This document shows positions 8,629 through 16,823 of a stretch of DNA of 41,839 nt, piece by piece. The stretch comes from Methanobacteriota archaeon (GTDB taxonomy: Archaea > Altiarchaeota > Altiarchaeia > IMC4 > QMZM01), in assembly GCA_903930485.1 (NCBI GenBank), contig CAIYYO010000024.1, positions 1 through 41,839 of the forward strand, read 5' to 3'. The notes under the pieces are model-generated. The model was not told where the DNA came from. It saw only the letters and a program-made list of their open reading frames with translations, and did not search any database. Each line of letters begins with the position of its first letter. The stretch's first letter is position 1. The position numbers and the translations under genes were made by a program.

Positions 8629-8994
8629 TCACTCCGTCAGTTTCTTCAAGAGCTCTTCCTTGGTCGGGATCTCGCCGATGAAGGCGAGCTCTTCGTCTAT
8701 CACCAGCGCAGGCGTCGACGCCACCTGGAATTGCAGGGCATCCAACATGCAGTCGCGTCCGCCGATAGCGGCCGGCAGCTCCGTCTGTTTTATGTCTTCT
8801 TCCGAACCTACGATGTAGTACTCGGTCCCTTCCAGTTTTGCTTTCGTCCCCGGCGTCACCTTGTCTCCGTCGATCAGTTTTTCCGAGAAGTCTTTTCCTT
8901 CTATCAGGTTGAGTTCTTTAGCGGCTTCGCGGAGCATTTTCCTGAACCTGGGGCACTTCGGGCACTTTGTTGACGTGAATAGTATTGCTTTCAT
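8629..8994 (-). CDS. Thioredoxin/glutaredoxin-fold protein with CPKC motif
   Basis: 121 residues. The N-terminal MKAILFTSTKCPKC gives a first strand followed by a CxxC redox site, then a long insert, and a cis-Pro-type VASTPALVID segment near residue 95, followed by GEIPTKEEL typical of small thioredoxins. It is probably a cytosolic dithiol reductant. The anaerobic ribonucleotide reductase gene lies about 300 bp away on the same strand, and some class III reductases are known to take electrons from a thioredoxin or NrdH-type redoxin, so it is a candidate partner. Its own TATA box indicates independent transcription. Confidence 0.82.
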   Translation of the reverse strand: MKAILFTSTKCPKCPRFRKMLREAAKELNLIEGKDFSEKLIDGDKVTPGTKAKLEGTEYYIVGSEEDIKQTELPAAIGGRDCMLDALQFQVASTPALVIDEELAFIGEIPTKEELLKKLTE

Positions 8995-9014
8995 TTCATG
9001 CCGCTCATATACTG

Positions 9015-9024
9015 GTTTTTATTC
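9015..9024 (-). promoter_or_regulatory. TATA box for the thioredoxin gene
   Basis: On the minus strand GAATAAAAAC, centred about 25 nt before the ATG at 8994. No Shine-Dalgarno sequence follows; leaderless spacing. Confidence 0.45.
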
Positions 9025-9052
9025 ATAATTTAATAGGATTAATGTTTAGGTT

Positions 9053-9060
9053 TTTTATAA
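9053..9060 (+). promoter_or_regulatory. TATA box for the small winged-helix gene
   Basis: TTTTATAA lies in an AT-rich tract and is centred about 26 nt before the ATG at 9083. A correctly spaced promoter supports the frameshifted reading frame downstream being, or having been, a real gene. Confidence 0.45.
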
Positions 9061-9082
9061 AATAAATAAGGGTTTCTAAAAA

Positions 9083-9284
9083 ATGGCCGAAGGATTCGAA
9101 AAATGCGATTGCCTTATGGACATCATAGAAAGAGCTTTCAAGGATCGCGGGCGTATCGTGGGAACAGATGCGGGCCTGCATGCGCGCCCTTGGAAAACTG
9201 GGCATAGTCGAAAGATACGGCGCAGACAAATACGCTATGTACTCTATAAAAATTGGAAAGAACCGGGTCCTTTTGATGCCGTGA
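9083..9284 (+). pseudogene. Small winged-helix-like protein with an internal frameshift
   Basis: The frame opened by the ATG at 9083 gives MAEGFEKCDCLMDII and then becomes unlikely protein. Skipping one base (G9128) moves into a second frame that reads KELSRIAGVSWEQMRACM, then RALGKLGIVERYGADKY, then AMYSIKIGKNRVLLMP and a TGA at 9282-9284. The joined product, about 66 residues, has the helix-turn-helix plus wing look of small archaeal transcription regulators. A well-spaced TATA box precedes it, and its stop lies 8 bp from the convergent nrdD stop. It is either a broken gene, a sequence error or a +1 frameshift site. No function beyond possible DNA binding is claimed. Confidence 0.6.
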
Positions 9285-9292
9285 ACCGTCGC

Positions 9293-11419
9293 TCACCCGC
9301 CCATTTTCCCCAGTTTCTCCCTGACTTCAGCACTTACGCCATTCCCTTCACCGGCCGTTCCATACCTCCTCCTCTGAGAAAGCTCGGCAAGCTTGCCCTT
9401 GTTCCAGCCCGACACGTTCTGGTAATAGCCGGTTATCCTGCTCCACCAGTCGATCTTATCGCTTCCGCAGTTCGGACATTTATGAAGGAGGCCGCCTGCG
9501 GTAAAATCGCATTGGGTGCAGACTGAAAGGTCTTTCGTGTATGAGTAATACTGTATCGCGGTCTTTGTCGTGATCTTTTTGGTGAGCTCGTATATTCCTT
9601 CGGTCGTCGGATTAGATTCAGAGAGGAACACGTGGCTCATCGCTCCGCCGTCGGTCAGGGGGTGGAACGATCCCTCCATCGTCAGCCTCCTCCACAATGG
9701 CACGTCGGCCGAGGGCCTTACGTGGAACGAGTTCGTGTAGTATGCTGAGTCTTTTGTCCCGTTGAACACAACCTTGTCCTTGAATTTTCGCATGTCTATC
9801 TGAGGCAGCCTGTGGGAGCAGGATTCTGCCGGGGTCCTTGCAAGAGAGAAGTTGAGGCTGGTCTCGTCCCTGTACTCCGCGACGCGGTCTTTCATGTGCT
9901 TCATGACTGTGAGTGCGAATTTCCAAGCGTCTTCGGATTCGTGCAGCTCTTTTCCGGTATGTGCTTTGGTCATCTCGTTCATGCCCAGGATGCCTATGAT
10001 GAAGCTCTGTTTGTCGACTTCGAGGTAGTGTTCTCCGGCCTCGTTTATCGGCTGGTTCATGAAGGGCAGGAGGTTGTTCTTCAGGTTCCTTTTAACGATG
10101 TCCCTCTTGAGCAGGAGCACGTCCTTAGCCTTCTTCATGCGGTCGTCGAGTATCTCAAAGAACTTTGTATCGTCGCCGTTGGCGATGTATGCTATCTGGG
10201 GGAGGTTTATCGTCACGACCTGCAGGCCTCCGCCCCGTATGGTTCCGTTGACGACGTCTTCGTCGGTCTTGGACTTGTCGAGGGGCATCAGGAACGCGCA
10301 GCACTGGTAGCATGCGAACTCCGGCATGTAGGGCTGGTTGACTATGTAGTAGGGTGTCCCGAATTTTGCCGCAAGAGCCGAGAGCTTCATGAATTCCTCG
10401 TAATGATGCCCTTTCCGTATGTCTTCAGGATAAGTCTGGACCTCGAACTTCGGGAAATTGAATGGCTTGCCGATATAATCGCCTTGGTAGTAGACGTCTA
10501 CGAGCGCGTTGAAAAGGTTTTTGACCTCGTCCTCATAGTCGCCGTATGTGACGCTGTCCTGCACTACGCCGCCCATCTGAACCGCAGGGACGTCGAGGAA
10601 CTGCTTCGGCACACACATGTCAGAGTCGATGCTCGAGAAAACGACCTGTCCGCCCCGCGCGACGTACATCTGCGACAATTCATAGATGAACATCTGGGCC
10701 AGCTGCTTTACCTTCTTGTAGTCCAGGCCCGCAACATACGGAGCAAGGAAAGTGTTGAAGTACGAGAAACCCTGCCCTCCCGCGCAGTTGGTCTGGGCAG
10801 CTGCAAGGACTTTTGCGGCATGCAGGAACGCAACCTCCGGCCTCCTTGCCGGCCCCGCAACGGCCGTGTGGTTCCCGACACCGTCGGCCTTGAATCCGTT
10901 CTTCAGGAAGAACCTTATGTCGTGAGAAAAGCAAAAAGGCCTGATGAAATAATCAAGATCGTGTATGTGTATCTCGCCGGCCATGTGCGCGTCCGCAAGA
11001 TGCAGTGGCAGCAGGCTTATCAGTGCGTACTCTTTGGATATCTGGTCCGCCATCAACTTGTGAACCGTTTCAGGATTGTACTGAAGATTAGCATTCTCCT
11101 TGGAGCCGAAGCCCACCAGGTTCGAAACGTCGTAGACCGGCATACCAAGCCTCGTATACTTGGCCCTCTCCCTCTCCATGCCGTGCTCCAGCAATTTTAC
11201 GTTGGCGATCTCCCTTATGAGCGGGGCTGTCAGGTAGTTCAATTTCATTCCTGAGAGCTCTTCCTCGACTTCCAGAGCTATTTGATTAGCCTTCTCCTGT
11301 TCCAGTTCAGCCTCTTTTATCAGGGATTTGGCGATCTTTGTTCTGTCGAATTGCTCTAGCAAGGTCTTAGAAGTCCTGACTATCAGTTTTTTCCTGGAAC
11401 AATTGTTTTCGCCGCTCAT
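9293..11419 (-). CDS. nrdD: Anaerobic (class III) ribonucleoside-triphosphate reductase
   Basis: A 708-residue glycyl-radical enzyme that reduces NTPs to dNTPs without oxygen. The N-terminal 90 or so residues form an ATP-cone allosteric domain. The catalytic barrel includes QTNCAGGQGFSYFNTF and CYQCCAFLMP cysteine segments. Near the C-terminus four cysteines (C634, C637, C648, C651) make the zinc site, followed by RITGYYQN, whose G664 is the expected radical glycine. The NrdG activase that installs the radical is not in this window. A thioredoxin that could serve as reductant lies about 300 bp downstream. The gene is divergent from the TctA-like permease gene. Confidence 0.96.
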   Translation of the reverse strand: MSGENNCSRKKLIVRTSKTLLEQFDRTKIAKSLIKEAELEQEKANQIALEVEEELSGMKLNYLTAPLIREIANVKLLEHGMERERAKYTRLGMPVYDVSNLVGFGSKENANLQYNPETVHKLMADQISKEYALISLLPLHLADAHMAGEIHIHDLDYFIRPFCFSHDIRFFLKNGFKADGVGNHTAVAGPARRPEVAFLHAAKVLAAAQTNCAGGQGFSYFNTFLAPYVAGLDYKKVKQLAQMFIYELSQMYVARGGQVVFSSIDSDMCVPKQFLDVPAVQMGGVVQDSVTYGDYEDEVKNLFNALVDVYYQGDYIGKPFNFPKFEVQTYPEDIRKGHHYEEFMKLSALAAKFGTPYYIVNQPYMPEFACYQCCAFLMPLDKSKTDEDVVNGTIRGGGLQVVTINLPQIAYIANGDDTKFFEILDDRMKKAKDVLLLKRDIVKRNLKNNLLPFMNQPINEAGEHYLEVDKQSFIIGILGMNEMTKAHTGKELHESEDAWKFALTVMKHMKDRVAEYRDETSLNFSLARTPAESCSHRLPQIDMRKFKDKVVFNGTKDSAYYTNSFHVRPSADVPLWRRLTMEGSFHPLTDGGAMSHVFLSESNPTTEGIYELTKKITTKTAIQYYSYTKDLSVCTQCDFTAGGLLHKCPNCGSDKIDWWSRITGYYQNVSGWNKGKLAELSQRRRYGTAGEGNGVSAEVREKLGKMGG

Positions 11420-11624
11420 TTTGATTAAATCTAAATCCTGATTTCATCAATTTTAAAAACCATATTTGATAGATATAATTTATAACTTTACTAGTTTAAG
11501 AACTTATTCGGTGTAAAACAAAACGACAAAAAAGACGGCCAATAGTAAACACCTGCAAATATATGCAGTTAAGACCCAAACTATGACCATTGAATATTTT
11601 ATATACTATAAACACCTATAAAAA
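11420..11624. promoter_or_regulatory. Divergent nrdD / permease control region
   Basis: This 205-bp AT-rich region has no gene. TTTATATA at 11598-11605 lies about 24 nt before the permease ATG and fits a leaderless promoter. A 9-bp direct repeat, TAAACACCT, occurs at 11546-11554 and 11609-11617, 63 bp apart (about six helical turns); the second copy lies between the TATA box and the ATG. A 16-bp near-palindrome with CTGCA/TGCAG arms occupies 11553-11568. On the nrdD side, a TTTTAAAAAC element (11451-11460) is the best TATA candidate. Regulation by a DNA-binding protein is inferred. Confidence 0.5.
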
Positions 11625-12833
11625 ATGCTCGAATATGTTTTTCTGGCTTTGATAGGATGCGCCATCGGCGTGGTCACCGGGCTCATTCCGGGACTGCACG
11701 TGAACACCGTGGCAGTGATGGGATTCGGGACATATGTCGCTTTAGGCCTCACGCCGTTGGACTTCGTCATAATCCTTACTGCAGTCTCTATAACGCACGC
11801 ATTCTTGGACTACATCCCGGCCATCTTTCTTGGGGCGCCGGCAGAAGATACGGCATTGTCCGTACTTCCCGCTCACAGGCTGTTCATGCAGGGCAGGGCT
11901 TTCGAGGCCGTGAAACTGACTGCGACAGGAAGCCTTCTAGGCCTTGGAATAGGTCTGATGCTCCTTATCCCGGCCTTATATATCATACCGGCGATCTATC
12001 ACGCGTCGCGAGGCTTCATCGCCTACATCCTGATAGTCGCCGTCGTAATCCTCATAGCCCAGGAAAAATCCCCTAGAGCCATCAAATGGGCAGTCCTTAC
12101 TTTCCTCATCTCAGGATGGCTTGGCGTCGTCGTATTAGACCATCAGGATTTCCTCTCTTCTTCGGACGTGTTGTTCCCTGTCTTTGCGGGTCTCTTCGGC
12201 CTGGCAAACCTATTGGATTCACTAAAGTCGGAAGCAGTCGCGATACCCCAGGACCCGTACATCAAGGTCAAATTCGAGAAAAAGTTCTTCGGCGCGGGAT
12301 TGCTTGGAGCGATCTCGGGGGCATTGATCGGCGTATTGCCCGCTATCAGCCCATCGCAGATGGGGGCTCTCATCTCGGAGAAGGCGAAGCTGGATTCTAA
12401 GAACTTTCTGGTCTTCCTTAGTGCTATAAATACCTCGGATGCCATTTACTCGATGCTGGCGTTGTATACGATAAGCAATGCGCGAAGCGGCGTTGCTGTC
12501 ATAGTAGGCAAGGTCATAGACGTCAATTTCGACGTAGTCCTATTGCTTGTCGGCGTCATGGCGTTTTCGGCCTTCTTTGCAACCGTTGTGCACATACAGA
12601 TCGGCAAGAGAATGTCCGGGCTCGTCGAGAAGATAAACTATCGGAAGCTTTGCGTCGCATCGTTCGTGTTCATACTGTCCATGGTCTATGTGTTCACGGG
12701 TTGGTTCGGTCTCCTGCTTGCGCTTTTGTGTACCGTAGTCGGAATCCTGCCCATAATTGCCGGAATCAGCCGGACACACCTTATGGGCGTGCTTTTATTG
12801 CCTACAATCCTATTCTTTTTAGGGGTGGGCTGA
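11625..12833 (+). CDS. TctA-like permease (tripartite tricarboxylate transporter family)
   Basis: A 402-residue very hydrophobic protein with about ten membrane segments. Two related glycine/proline motifs, GVVTGLIPGLHVNTVA near the N-terminus and GALIGVLPAISPSQMGAL in the middle, mark the two internal repeats of the TctA/DUF112 fold. Bacterial TctA works with a small TctB subunit and a periplasmic binding protein to import carboxylates. Neither partner is encoded here, as is usual for archaeal relatives, so substrate and mechanism are open. The UPF0216 gene follows after 3 bp and is probably co-transcribed. Confidence 0.82.
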   Translation: MLEYVFLALIGCAIGVVTGLIPGLHVNTVAVMGFGTYVALGLTPLDFVIILTAVSITHAFLDYIPAIFLGAPAEDTALSVLPAHRLFMQGRAFEAVKLTATGSLLGLGIGLMLLIPALYIIPAIYHASRGFIAYILIVAVVILIAQEKSPRAIKWAVLTFLISGWLGVVVLDHQDFLSSSDVLFPVFAGLFGLANLLDSLKSEAVAIPQDPYIKVKFEKKFFGAGLLGAISGALIGVLPAISPSQMGALISEKAKLDSKNFLVFLSAINTSDAIYSMLALYTISNARSGVAVIVGKVIDVNFDVVLLLVGVMAFSAFFATVVHIQIGKRMSGLVEKINYRKLCVASFVFILSMVYVFTGWFGLLLALLCTVVGILPIIAGISRTHLMGVLLLPTILFFLGVG

Positions 12834-12836
12834 AAG

Positions 12837-13253
12837 ATGCGGCAGGAAGGAGAAGGTTTCGAGAAGATGGTTGCCAAGGAATTGGCGGTCCTGAACAAGA
12901 ACATAATTCTCCACAGGAAAAACCTTAAAGAGCTCCTGGCAGAAAAAAACCCATCGATCGCTGTCAAAGGTCAGGAGGATTACGTCTTCGACAAGGCGGC
13001 GCTGAAGAAAGCTGCCGCGAAATATCCCGAACACAAGCACGACGACGTAAAGCTGCCGGTTCTCTTTTACATCGATACCGAGGTTCCCAACCAGTGCTAT
13101 ATCCGCGAAGAGCTGAATGCGGATTTCTTCAAGAAGATCTCCGGGCTCGAGGGTTATAAGTACAAAAAAGGCAAGATGTGGCTTTCGAAAGCCGTTGCGA
13201 GCGATCTCATGCGTGAGTATCCTACTCTTTTCCAGTACTTCTTCCTGCCTTAG
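12837..13253 (+). CDS. UPF0216/DUF61 family protein
   Basis: A 138-residue soluble protein matching the archaeal UPF0216 family. It has an N-terminal FEKMVAKELAVLNKN helix, RKNLKELL, a central LPVLFYIDTE strand, and a tail in which the chain ends at aromatic residues after MREYPTLFQ. The family is nearly archaea-specific and has no established biochemical role. It starts 3 bp after the permease gene. Its last 32 bp overlap the 3' end of the convergent tiaS gene. Confidence 0.75.
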   Translation: MRQEGEGFEKMVAKELAVLNKNIILHRKNLKELLAEKNPSIAVKGQEDYVFDKAALKKAAAKYPEHKHDDVKLPVLFYIDTEVPNQCYIREELNADFFKKISGLEGYKYKKGKMWLSKAVASDLMREYPTLFQYFFLP

Positions 13254-14469
13254 GCTTCATCCTGATAAGCGGCATGCTCAGGTGCCTCCTCGCTCCGGGC
13301 GGGACTTCGTAGAATCCTTTCACAAGGTCTCGAAGAACTTCTTTCAAACGAATCTCGCGCGCTCTTTTCCCGCATTTCCTGCACTTGTATCCCTTGCCTT
13401 TTCCTGCAGAAGTCATCCTCCTGCCGCAGCATGTGGGAGAATCTTTTAAATAGACTTTGGCCAGCTTCAATATCCTGATCTTTTCCAGATTAAAAGTGTT
13501 CGGGTGCTTGCTTATCCCACCGAATACCTCGATCCTGTCCCCAAGCAGGAGCTTCTTTACGGTATTCCTGAACGGCCCGGTGGGCTTGTATGCAGCGCAC
13601 GTTATTTCCCCCGTCAGGTCCCTGAGCCCGAACAATATATGGCCGCCAGCTATCGTTCTTGGTTCCTTGGCAACGGTTCCGTTCAGTATTGCGCAGTCGT
13701 AAGGCTTTAATTCCGCGATCTTTTTCTTCCTGAGGTGCGCGTCTGTCCCCTGGTTTGTGACGAATATCTGGGTCCGTTCGATCTCTTCCAGGGGCTTGAC
13801 CATTGCCCATGCCTTTTCGACGACGCTCTTGGAATTTCCGCGTATGCCGCAGAATACTGGGTCGTACCCGTGTGGGAATATAAGTATCCTTCCCGTGTTG
13901 TTGTCGATGTTGTTAAAGGTTTCGGGATAAGTCTCCTTGTCCATCCGGTAGATGGAATCGACGTCTATCTTTTTCTCTTTCTTCCTGTGGCTCCTGTATG
14001 CGATTATTTCGTAGGTCTTGTCAGGGAGCTCCGCCCCTATTGCCGCAAGGGCTCCGATGATGCCTCGGCCGTTCTTGAATTTGTGGAATTCCGCGCCCAC
14101 CGACGAGGCGCATTTCTCAGCGTTCTCTATCGAAACAAGTTCCGAAACCGCGCGCCGATAAAAGTCCCTCAGTTTTTTCTTATCCGCAGGATTGAGCTTT
14201 TCTATGAACACGACGCCTGGGTTGGTCTTTTTCTCTTCGAACTGCGCGTATTCGCCGACCATGTCGAGAACGGTCTTCTTTATCAGGGCGCGATCTCCTT
14301 CGACTATCAGGCATACTGCGCCGTTGCCCCTGGTCTTGTACGGGATGTTCGGGTTCAAACGTATCAATCGCGGAAGTTCTACAGTGCCTAACTTTTCGCA
14401 GAGCAGCGCCGCCAGATACGTCGTGCACATCCTCTTCTCGGAATCCGTATCATCGATGCCTACGTACAT
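13222..14469 (-). CDS. tiaS: tRNA(Ile2) 2-agmatinylcytidine synthetase TiaS
   Basis: A 415-residue enzyme that attaches agmatine to C34 of tRNA-Ile2 so that the anticodon reads AUA, using ATP. The N-terminal YVGIDDTDSEKRMCTTYLA motif is diagnostic. An OB-fold-like region lies around residues 280-350. Near the C-terminus CCGRRM and CRKCGKRA form a zinc ribbon. It starts 12 bp after phoU and reads the same way, so it appears to sit at the tail of the phosphate operon. The enzyme's reaction splits ATP to AMP and uses phosphate chemistry on the tRNA, but a regulatory link to phosphate is only a guess. Confidence 0.95.
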   Translation of the reverse strand: MYVGIDDTDSEKRMCTTYLAALLCEKLGTVELPRLIRLNPNIPYKTRGNGAVCLIVEGDRALIKKTVLDMVGEYAQFEEKKTNPGVVFIEKLNPADKKKLRDFYRRAVSELVSIENAEKCASSVGAEFHKFKNGRGIIGALAAIGAELPDKTYEIIAYRSHRKKEKKIDVDSIYRMDKETYPETFNNIDNNTGRILIFPHGYDPVFCGIRGNSKSVVEKAWAMVKPLEEIERTQIFVTNQGTDAHLRKKKIAELKPYDCAILNGTVAKEPRTIAGGHILFGLRDLTGEITCAAYKPTGPFRNTVKKLLLGDRIEVFGGISKHPNTFNLEKIRILKLAKVYLKDSPTCCGRRMTSAGKGKGYKCRKCGKRAREIRLKEVLRDLVKGFYEVPPGARRHLSMPLIRMKPKAGRSTGKE

Positions 14470-14481
14470 AACAGAAAACTA

Positions 14482-15183
14482 TCATATGAACTCTTCTTGC
14501 GCCTTCATCGCATAATACGTCCTGTGAGCTATGTTGACAGAGTGATCCGCAATCCTTTCCAAATATCTTGCCGTCAGTATGATGTTGAGGGCGAAAGACA
14601 TGCCTTCGGCGTCTTTTCTTGATATCTCCTCAAGCTTTCTGAAGACCTTCGCGAAAAGCTTGTCAACGTTGTCCTCCATCTTGTGGATCTCCTCGATCCT
14701 TCCGACGTCTTTATGTATGAAGGCCGGACCCGCTTTGTTCACCATGTCCGCGGCTATCTCCCCCATCTCCATTATCGGATTTTTATTTCCTTCGTTCATG
14801 TCCACCAGCTTGAGGACGTGTCTGTTGAATTCCTGGCTTATATTGGGAGACTCGTCAAGGATGTAATTCACGTTCTTTGCTATGTCGACGGCATAGTCGC
14901 CGATCCTCTCCAAATTCGTCGCGACGTCCATCGAGATGCTGATGAAGCGCAGATCCTTTGCCACCGGCTGCTGGAGTGCGATGGTCTGGATGCACCTCTC
15001 CTTTATCTCGGCATAGAGCTCGTTGACGTGCTTGTCTTTTTCTATGATATCGTGCGCTTTTTTGCTGTCCAGTTCGGACAGCGCCGTCATTGCGTTTCTC
15101 AGTTGCTCCTCGGCAAGGAGAGTCATCCTGAGGATATCTTCCTTGATGGTATCCATCTGGAAATCCAGTTTCTGTCTTGGCAT
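14482..15183 (-). CDS. phoU: PhoU phosphate-signalling protein
   Basis: 233 residues, entirely alpha-helical in character, made of two PhoU three-helix repeats. Both carry the metal-binding pattern, e.g. VATNLERIGDYAVDIAKN and ARYLERIADHSVNIAH. PhoU damps Pst transporter activity and, where a PhoR/PhoB system exists, transmits phosphate status. No histidine kinase is nearby. It follows pstB by 20 bp and precedes tiaS by 12 bp. Confidence 0.95.
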   Translation of the reverse strand: MPRQKLDFQMDTIKEDILRMTLLAEEQLRNAMTALSELDSKKAHDIIEKDKHVNELYAEIKERCIQTIALQQPVAKDLRFISISMDVATNLERIGDYAVDIAKNVNYILDESPNISQEFNRHVLKLVDMNEGNKNPIMEMGEIAADMVNKAGPAFIHKDVGRIEEIHKMEDNVDKLFAKVFRKLEEISRKDAEGMSFALNIILTARYLERIADHSVNIAHRTYYAMKAQEEFI

Positions 15184-15203
15184 TTTTTTTCACCACCTAT
15201 CTT

Positions 15204-15965
15204 TTATCCAAATCTTCCCGTGATATAATCCTCTGTTTCCTTCTTTTTTGGGTTCTCAAATATGTCTCGCGTCTTAGCGAATTCAAGGAGTCTCCCCAGG
15301 AGAAAGAATCCGGTGTAGTCCGAGACTCTTGCGGCCTGCTGCATGTTATGCGTCACTATTACTATCGTATATTTCTTCTTTAAATCCTGCATCAGGTCTT
15401 CTATCTTGCCTGTGGCTATCGGGTCAAGAGCCGAGCAGGGTTCGTCGAACAACACTACCTCGGGTTTGACCGCGAGGGTCCTTGCGATGCATAGCCTCTG
15501 CTGTTGTCCTCCTGAAAGGTCGAGAGCATTCGTGTTGAGGCGGTCCGACACTTCCCCCCACAGGGCCGCGCCGACAAGGCTTTCCTCGACTATCCTCCTT
15601 AATTCGGTCTTGTCTTTTATCCCGTGTATCCTTGGTCCGTAGGCGACGTTGTCGAATATGCTCATCGGGAACGGATTCGGTCTTTGGAATACCATGCCGA
15701 CTCTTTTACGCAGGGCTACCGGGTCGATGTCCTTATCGTAAATGTTCTTATTGTCCAGTAACACTTCCCCGGTTATCTTTACTCCGTCTATCAGGTCGTT
15801 CATCCTGTTAAGGCACCTTATGAAGGTCGATTTCCCGCACCCGGAGGGGCCGATCAGAGCAGTCACCCGGTTCTCTTTTATGTTCAGGTTGTTGTCCTTC
15901 AAAGCCTGCTTGTCGCCGTACCACAGGTTCAGGTCCTTCACCAATATCTTGTTCTTTTGGTCCAT
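15204..15965 (-). CDS. pstB: Phosphate ABC transporter ATP-binding protein PstB
   Basis: A 253-residue ABC ATPase with Walker A GPSGCGKST, the PstB-typical RCLNRMNDL helix, signature LSGGQQQRLCIARTLAV and Walker B VVLFDEPCSALDP. It powers phosphate import through PstC/PstA. It is the only ATPase in an operon with two permease pairs, so one PstB probably serves both. It starts 1 bp after pstA of the proximal set. Confidence 0.97.
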   Translation of the reverse strand: MDQKNKILVKDLNLWYGDKQALKDNNLNIKENRVTALIGPSGCGKSTFIRCLNRMNDLIDGVKITGEVLLDNKNIYDKDIDPVALRKRVGMVFQRPNPFPMSIFDNVAYGPRIHGIKDKTELRRIVEESLVGAALWGEVSDRLNTNALDLSGGQQQRLCIARTLAVKPEVVLFDEPCSALDPIATGKIEDLMQDLKKKYTIVIVTHNMQQAARVSDYTGFFLLGRLLEFAKTRDIFENPKKKETEDYITGRFG

Positions 15966-15966
15966 C

Positions 15967-16815
15967 TCAGCAGTTCCGCCTCAAGTTCCTTGAGAGCCTT
16001 TTCTTGAAAACCCTTGTTATATGATTGAGCAGGAGGATGATTAACACGAGAGTCAAGGCCGTTCCGAACGCCACTTTAAGCGAGATTCCCTCCATGGCCA
16101 GATAGTAAAGCTGCGTCGTCAGTGTGTTCCCGCTGCCGAACAGGGAGGACGGGATCGTCGGATTCAACGCGACCATGAAGATTATGGGGGCCGTTTCCCC
16201 TACGGCCCGGCCGATGCTAAGGATTATTCCCGTAGCTATGCCCGGAACCGAGCCCGGCAGGACGATATTTCTGATCGTCTGGAGTTTCGATGCGCCCATG
16301 CCGTAGCTCTCCATCTTTTCCGCGTACGGAACGCCGCGCATAGCGACTTCCGAGGTCCTGATTATCGTGGGAAGCACCATGAATCCTAGAGTAAGGCCTG
16401 CCGACAGCAGAGAGGGTCCGCCGGTGTAATCCTTCAGGTAGAACACGAAGAGGGCGAGCCCGAACAAGCCGAAGACTATCGACGGGACCGCGTTCAAGGC
16501 ATCCGACGCCGTTCTAATAACTCTCGAGAACCAGTCGTCTTTGCGAAACTCCGTAAGATAGATCGCCGTTCCCACCCCGACCGGCGCAGCGAAAGACAGG
16601 GCGACGACAACCACAATCAATGAGCCGAGGATTGCCGGGAATATGCCTCCTTCGCGCCAGTTGTTCTGCGGCATGTCGAGCAGGAATGAAACAGAAAGGG
16701 CCCCGACGCCTTTTATGAATATATAGCCCAGGACCGCGAGCAGGATTAAGATTATGACTACGGCGGACATCCAAAGCCATATCTTTGCCAGCCTGTCGGT
16801 GGTGTGTTTGTTCAT
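15967..16815 (-). CDS. pstA: Phosphate ABC transporter permease PstA (copy 1)
   Basis: A 282-residue membrane protein with six predicted helices and the binding-protein-dependent permease EAA loop (YGMGASKLQTIRNIVLPGSVPGI). It pairs with PstC to form the phosphate channel. It overlaps nothing and lies 8 bp after pstC copy 1. It is clearly paralogous to the second pstA at 18546-19400. Confidence 0.95.
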   Translation of the reverse strand: MNKHTTDRLAKIWLWMSAVVIILILLAVLGYIFIKGVGALSVSFLLDMPQNNWREGGIFPAILGSLIVVVVALSFAAPVGVGTAIYLTEFRKDDWFSRVIRTASDALNAVPSIVFGLFGLALFVFYLKDYTGGPSLLSAGLTLGFMVLPTIIRTSEVAMRGVPYAEKMESYGMGASKLQTIRNIVLPGSVPGIATGIILSIGRAVGETAPIIFMVALNPTIPSSLFGSGNTLTTQLYYLAMEGISLKVAFGTALTLVLIILLLNHITRVFKKRLSRNLRRNC

Positions 16816-16823
16816 CTTGATGA

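Noticed and set aside
9812..11254. A 480-residue open frame on the plus strand inside nrdD
   Set aside because: It is a mirror of the nrdD coding strand with no recognisable motifs; nrdD has every catalytic feature of its family.
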